Assembly (NCBI GenBank): GCA_039680605.1
Contig: JBDKTA010000022.1
Span: forward strand, 124,001-188,000
Origin: Planctomycetaceae bacterium
GTDB lineage: Bacteria > Planctomycetota > Phycisphaerae > SM23-33
Direction of reading: 5' to 3'
DNA: 64,000 nt
The position numbers were made by a program, and so were the translations under genes. The first letter of the stretch is position 1. The number at the start of each line of letters is the position of its first letter. Positions 61,058 to 64,000 of the stretch are shown piece after piece. Under the pieces are notes generated by a model, which was given only the letters and a program-made list of their open reading frames with translations, searched no databases and was not told the origin of the DNA.

Positions 61058-61684
61058 ATGAGCGGCGGACCATCCAAACCTGTGATTGGAATTCTGGGCG
61101 GCGTCGGCGCCGGCAAGAGCACCGTCGCCGCGGCCTTGGGGCGCCTGGGGTGCCGCGTGATCGACGCCGACGCGATCGGACATCAGATGCTCGATGACCC
61201 GGCCGTGCGCGACGAGCTCGCTGCCGCCTTGGGCGAGGGCGTTGTGGATACCAAGGGAAACATCGACCGCCCCGCTGTGGCCAAGACGGTGTTCAACAAT
61301 CCCGAGGCGCTGGCGGCCCTGAACGCCGTCATGCACCCGCGCATGCGGCTGCGGATTGAAGAGCTCCTGGCCGCCGCCGGTGCGGACGAGTGCGCCAAAG
61401 GCGTAGTGCTGGACGCGGCGATCATGGTCGAAGCCGGATGGAACGATCTGTGTACGGCGATGCTATTTGTCGAGTCCGACCCTCAGACTCGCAGCGCCCG
61501 GGCGCAGGCGTCCCGCGGGTGGGATCGCAAAATGTGGCAGCGGCGAGAAGATTCACAGATTTCGCTGGACAGGAAACGCTCGATGTGCCAATATAGTGTG
61601 TACAACTGCTCTGACGTGAGTGATCTGGAGCAGCAGGTCCGCGAGGTTTTCACGAGAATTACGCACGCCAAGGGACCTTCCTGA
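61058..61684 (+). CDS. coaE: Dephospho-CoA kinase
   Basis: 208 residues from the ATG at 61058. The P-loop IGILGGVGAGKSTVA and VIDADAIGHQML (CoA-substrate contacts) are typical. It catalyses the last step of coenzyme A synthesis, phosphorylating dephospho-CoA. The ribosome site is weak (GGGGGCG). The gene lies before rho on the same strand with about 200 nt between. Confidence 0.9.
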   Translation: MSGGPSKPVIGILGGVGAGKSTVAAALGRLGCRVIDADAIGHQMLDDPAVRDELAAALGEGVVDTKGNIDRPAVAKTVFNNPEALAALNAVMHPRMRLRIEELLAAAGADECAKGVVLDAAIMVEAGWNDLCTAMLFVESDPQTRSARAQASRGWDRKMWQRREDSQISLDRKRSMCQYSVYNCSDVSDLEQQVREVFTRITHAKGPS

Positions 61685-61880
61685 TTCGCCCTGTGCTGAA
61701 GGCACGAACGCTTCCGCCTGTTGGTCGGTTGCAGATATTCGCTGATTCTGGGGCTGACGACGCCCCACCGAGGACGAACGAAGAACATACCGCCGCCGGC
61801 TGCCCAGCCGGACGAGGGGACCGAAATCCCGCCTGTTGCCGAGCATACCTGGGCTGAAATGCCGGCTGGAGCACACGACC

Positions 61881-63548
61881 GTGGAGAAGAAAGCCAAGAA
61901 ACGCAAATACGTCCGCAAAGCCAAGGTGCAGGAAACCGACGCGCCGCCGGCAGAAGACGTCACCCCCGCCGCACCCGTCGTCGGCGACGTTGAAGACGAC
62001 GCCGCCGCCAAGGCCGCCCAGGCCGTCGAGGACGCCGCCGAAGGCATCACGCCCCCGCCCGAACCCGAGCGCGAACCCGAACCCGACGAAGGCGAAGGGC
62101 TCGGACCCGTCGATCGACCCAAGCCCGCCGCGCCCGATGAACCGTATGAAGAACCTGCCGGCGCCGATAATCGCGACCAGCAGGACAAACGCAGCGAGCA
62201 TCGCCGTCGCTACGAAGCCGAGCTCGAAGGCGACGCCAGCGACGTCGTCGTCGCCGCCGCCCGCGAGACCCACGCCAAGTACGAAAAGGTCAAACGCGGC
62301 AGCCTTCACATGACCGAGCTGCAGGCCATGGAACTGGCAGACCTGCACAAGATCGCCGAGGAAGAAGGCGTCAGCAAAACGCTGCCGCGCAACGAGCTGG
62401 TCTTCGAGATCATCAAGACGCGCGTGCAGAAGACCGGCCTCATGTACGGCGAAGGCGTGCTGGAAATCCTCCCCGACGGGTTCGGGTTCCTGCGCAGCCC
62501 CGAGTACAACTACCTGCCCAGCCCCGACGACATCTATGTTTCCCCCAGCCAGATCCGCCGCTTTAACCTTAAAGAAGGCTCGCTGGTGGCCGGGCAGATC
62601 CGCCCTCCCAAGGAATCGGAAAAGTACTTCGCCCTGCTGCGCGTCGAAGCCATTAACTTCGGCAGCCCCGAAGATTCCGCCAAGCGCGGCGAGTTCGAAG
62701 AACTCACCCCCACGCACCCCGACCGCAGAATCTTCCTGGAGACCACGGCCGACGACTACTCGATGCGCGTGGTCAACCTGATTACGCCGGTAGGCTTCGG
62801 CCAGCGCATGCTGATCGTCGCCCCGCCGCGCACCGGAAAGACGATGCTGCTGCAGAAGATGGCCAACGCCATCGTCAAGAACCACCCCGATGCGCACGTG
62901 ATCATCCTGCTGATCGACGAACGTCCGGAAGAAGTGACCTGGATGCAGCGCGGCTGCCCCGGCGCCGAGGTTGTCTCCTCGACCTTCGACGAAGGCTACG
63001 CCCGCCACCTGCAGATCGCTGAGATGATCCTGGCCAAGGCCAAGCGCATGGTCGAGTTCGGCAAGGACGTCGTGGTGCTGATGGATTCCATCACCCGCCT
63101 CGCCCGGGCGTACAACGCCGTCGCCCCCGGCAGCGGCCGCATCATGACCGGCGGCGTCGGCATCGACGCCCTGCAGAAACCCAAGCGGTTCTTCGGATCG
63201 GCCCGCGCGATCGAAAATGGCGGCTCGCTGACCGTGATCGCCACGGCCCTGATCGACACCGGAAGCCGCATGGACGAAGTCATCTTCGAAGAGTTCAAAG
63301 GCTCGGGCAACAGCGAGCTGTACCTCGACCGCAGACTCGTCGACCGACGCGTGTGGCCGGCAGTGGACATCTCCCGCTCCGGCAGCCGCAAGGAAGAACT
63401 CCTGCTCGACCCGGCCGAGGCGAGACTCGTCGGAGGCCTGCGAAAGGTCTTGGCCGACATGCAACCGACCGAGGCAATGGAACTGCTCCTGAGCAAACTC
63501 AAGAAGACGCACTCCAATGCAGAGTTCCTGATGTCGATGAATTTCTGA
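61881..63548 (+). CDS. rho: Transcription termination factor Rho with an acidic N-terminal extension
   Basis: 555 residues if the GTG at 61881 (GGAG about 10 nt before) is the start; a TTG at 61836 would add 15. The N-terminal 140 residues are Pro/Glu/Asp/Ala-rich and disordered, unlike compact Rho. Then come the Rho-N ([20 protein letters not shown]), cold-shock RNA-binding ([38 protein letters not shown]) and ATPase domains with Walker [12 protein letters not shown], plus the R-loop region ([17 protein letters not shown]). It releases RNA polymerase at Rho-dependent sites. Such extensions are known in several phyla. Confidence 0.93.
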   Translation: MEKKAKKRKYVRKAKVQETDAPPAEDVTPAAPVVGDVEDDAAAKAAQAVEDAAEGITPPPEPEREPEPDEGEGLGPVDRPKPAAPDEPYEEPAGADNRDQQDKRSEHRRRYEAELEGDASDVVVAAARETHAKYEKVKRGSLHMTELQAMELADLHKIAEEEGVSKTLPRNELVFEIIKTRVQKTGLMYGEGVLEILPDGFGFLRSPEYNYLPSPDDIYVSPSQIRRFNLKEGSLVAGQIRPPKESEKYFALLRVEAINFGSPEDSAKRGEFEELTPTHPDRRIFLETTADDYSMRVVNLITPVGFGQRMLIVAPPRTGKTMLLQKMANAIVKNHPDAHVIILLIDERPEEVTWMQRGCPGAEVVSSTFDEGYARHLQIAEMILAKAKRMVEFGKDVVVLMDSITRLARAYNAVAPGSGRIMTGGVGIDALQKPKRFFGSARAIENGGSLTVIATALIDTGSRMDEVIFEEFKGSGNSELYLDRRLVDRRVWPAVDISRSGSRKEELLLDPAEARLVGGLRKVLADMQPTEAMELLLSKLKKTHSNAEFLMSMNF

Positions 63549-64000
63549 CAACAGGAAACAGTAAACGGTAACCAGTAATCGGTAACCGGTAATCAGTGAT
63601 TGGTATGTAATCGCAATCAAGCTCCGGGGAGCACCCGTTCCCCGGAGCTTTTTTGCGCGCCCATCGTTAGCCCGAAAACTGCATGAACCGCAGAGACCGC
63701 AAAGTACGCAGAGAAGAAATTGGCTCAAAACAAGACCATCTAACGTCGCGAGCGGCGATAATCTGAAAAACAGATTGTCCATGAGACCCACTCCGCAAAA
63801 TTTCTGTAAGCCTTTTGATTCAAGACACCTCTGCGGTCTCAGCGATCTCCGCGGTGAAATATCCGGGTTAGCGGGGGGGGCTTGCCCCGCGCGTTTTGGG
63901 AGCGGACCTTATCGACCGTGGGGCACGCCAGCGGTTCATTCTGCCCCCCGGCCGCTTGCTCTTCCTTGTACTTTGTTGTACTTTTCACAGCACTTTGCGG
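63549..64000. repeat. Downstream region with R10, R8 and R11 repeats
   Basis: R10 (GTAAACGGTAACCAGTAATC and related) lies at 63558-63602. R8 arms lie at 63684-63715 and 63829-63860. R11 (TTTGTTGTACTTTTCACAG) lies at 63964-64000, cut by the window edge, matching 11021-11057. No gene is seen between 63660 and the edge. Confidence 0.8.
63620..63654 (+). terminator. Intrinsic terminator of rho
   Basis: AGCTCCGGGGA and TCCCCGGAGCT form an 11-bp stem with an 8-nt loop, followed directly by TTTTTT. It lies 70 nt after the rho stop codon. The strongest terminator in the window. Confidence 0.92.

Noticed and set aside
61659-63791. Long open frame on the minus strand opposite rho (about 710 codons)
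   Set aside because: It is the antisense shadow of rho in GC-rich DNA, with no ribosome site and no recognisable domain; rho motifs on the plus strand are decisive.

Overview
The window is one GC-rich stretch of a bacterial chromosome. The gene set points to an anaerobic, glycan-degrading member of the Planctomycetota, probably Phycisphaerae-like. That placement is an inference from a eukaryote-like Ser/Thr kinase, many secreted or lipoprotein glycosidases, several uroporphyrinogen-decarboxylase (URO-D) family proteins, a nickel CO dehydrogenase and a glycyl radical enzyme. No rRNA or taxonomic marker is present. No tRNA, rRNA, CRISPR array, phage or transposase gene was seen.

Layout. 1-4.7 kb: a Ser/Thr kinase (cut by the window edge) and a compact minus-strand Tad/Flp pilus operon (ATPase, two Flp pilins, prepilin peptidase, TadE-like protein). 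5-10.3 kb: a Rieske/FAD oxidoreductase, a site-2 protease with CBS domains, a WbsX-like glycosidase and small proteins. 10.5-14.3 kb: an Rrf2 regulator, a divergent CO dehydrogenase (cooS), a four-cluster ferredoxin, and the stub of a third cluster gene. 14.4-18.2 kb: a CrtI-like FAD oxidoreductase, an HTH-Fic protein and a TPR protein. 18.4-29.2 kb: carbohydrate genes (three GH29 fucosidases and a GH95-like glycosidase) mixed with URO-D family proteins. 30.3-35.4 kb: a glycyl radical enzyme with two more URO-D proteins. 35.5-43.4 kb: membrane proteins, small coiled-coil lipoproteins, a beta-helix protein, a GH10 xylanase and a creatininase-like protein. 44.3-53.9 kb: a ten-gene minus-strand type IV pilus/type II secretion operon (pilM-N-O-P-B-T-C plus pseudopilins), preceded by a candidate c-di-GMP-I riboswitch. 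54.2-57.3 kb: an Fe-S assembly operon led by two Rrf2 regulators. 57.5-63.5 kb: a glycogen-synthase-like protein, a LarA family protein, coaE and rho.

The most unusual property is an ecosystem of at least a dozen families of short palindromic repeats (called R1 to R12 here). Copies sit in almost every larger intergenic gap, at junctions inside operons, nested in one another, and in frame inside protein-coding genes: tadE, the CrtI-like gene, the glycyl radical enzyme, the beta-helix gene and the LarA-like gene. Each family recurs at distant places in this one window, so the families are probably present in many copies genome-wide. No transposase accompanies them. They resemble, in behaviour only, the Rickettsia palindromic elements and REP/MITE sequences of other bacteria.

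All function calls come from reading motifs and overall similarity by eye. No database search was possible. Statements about family residues are from memory and are marked as such where they matter.
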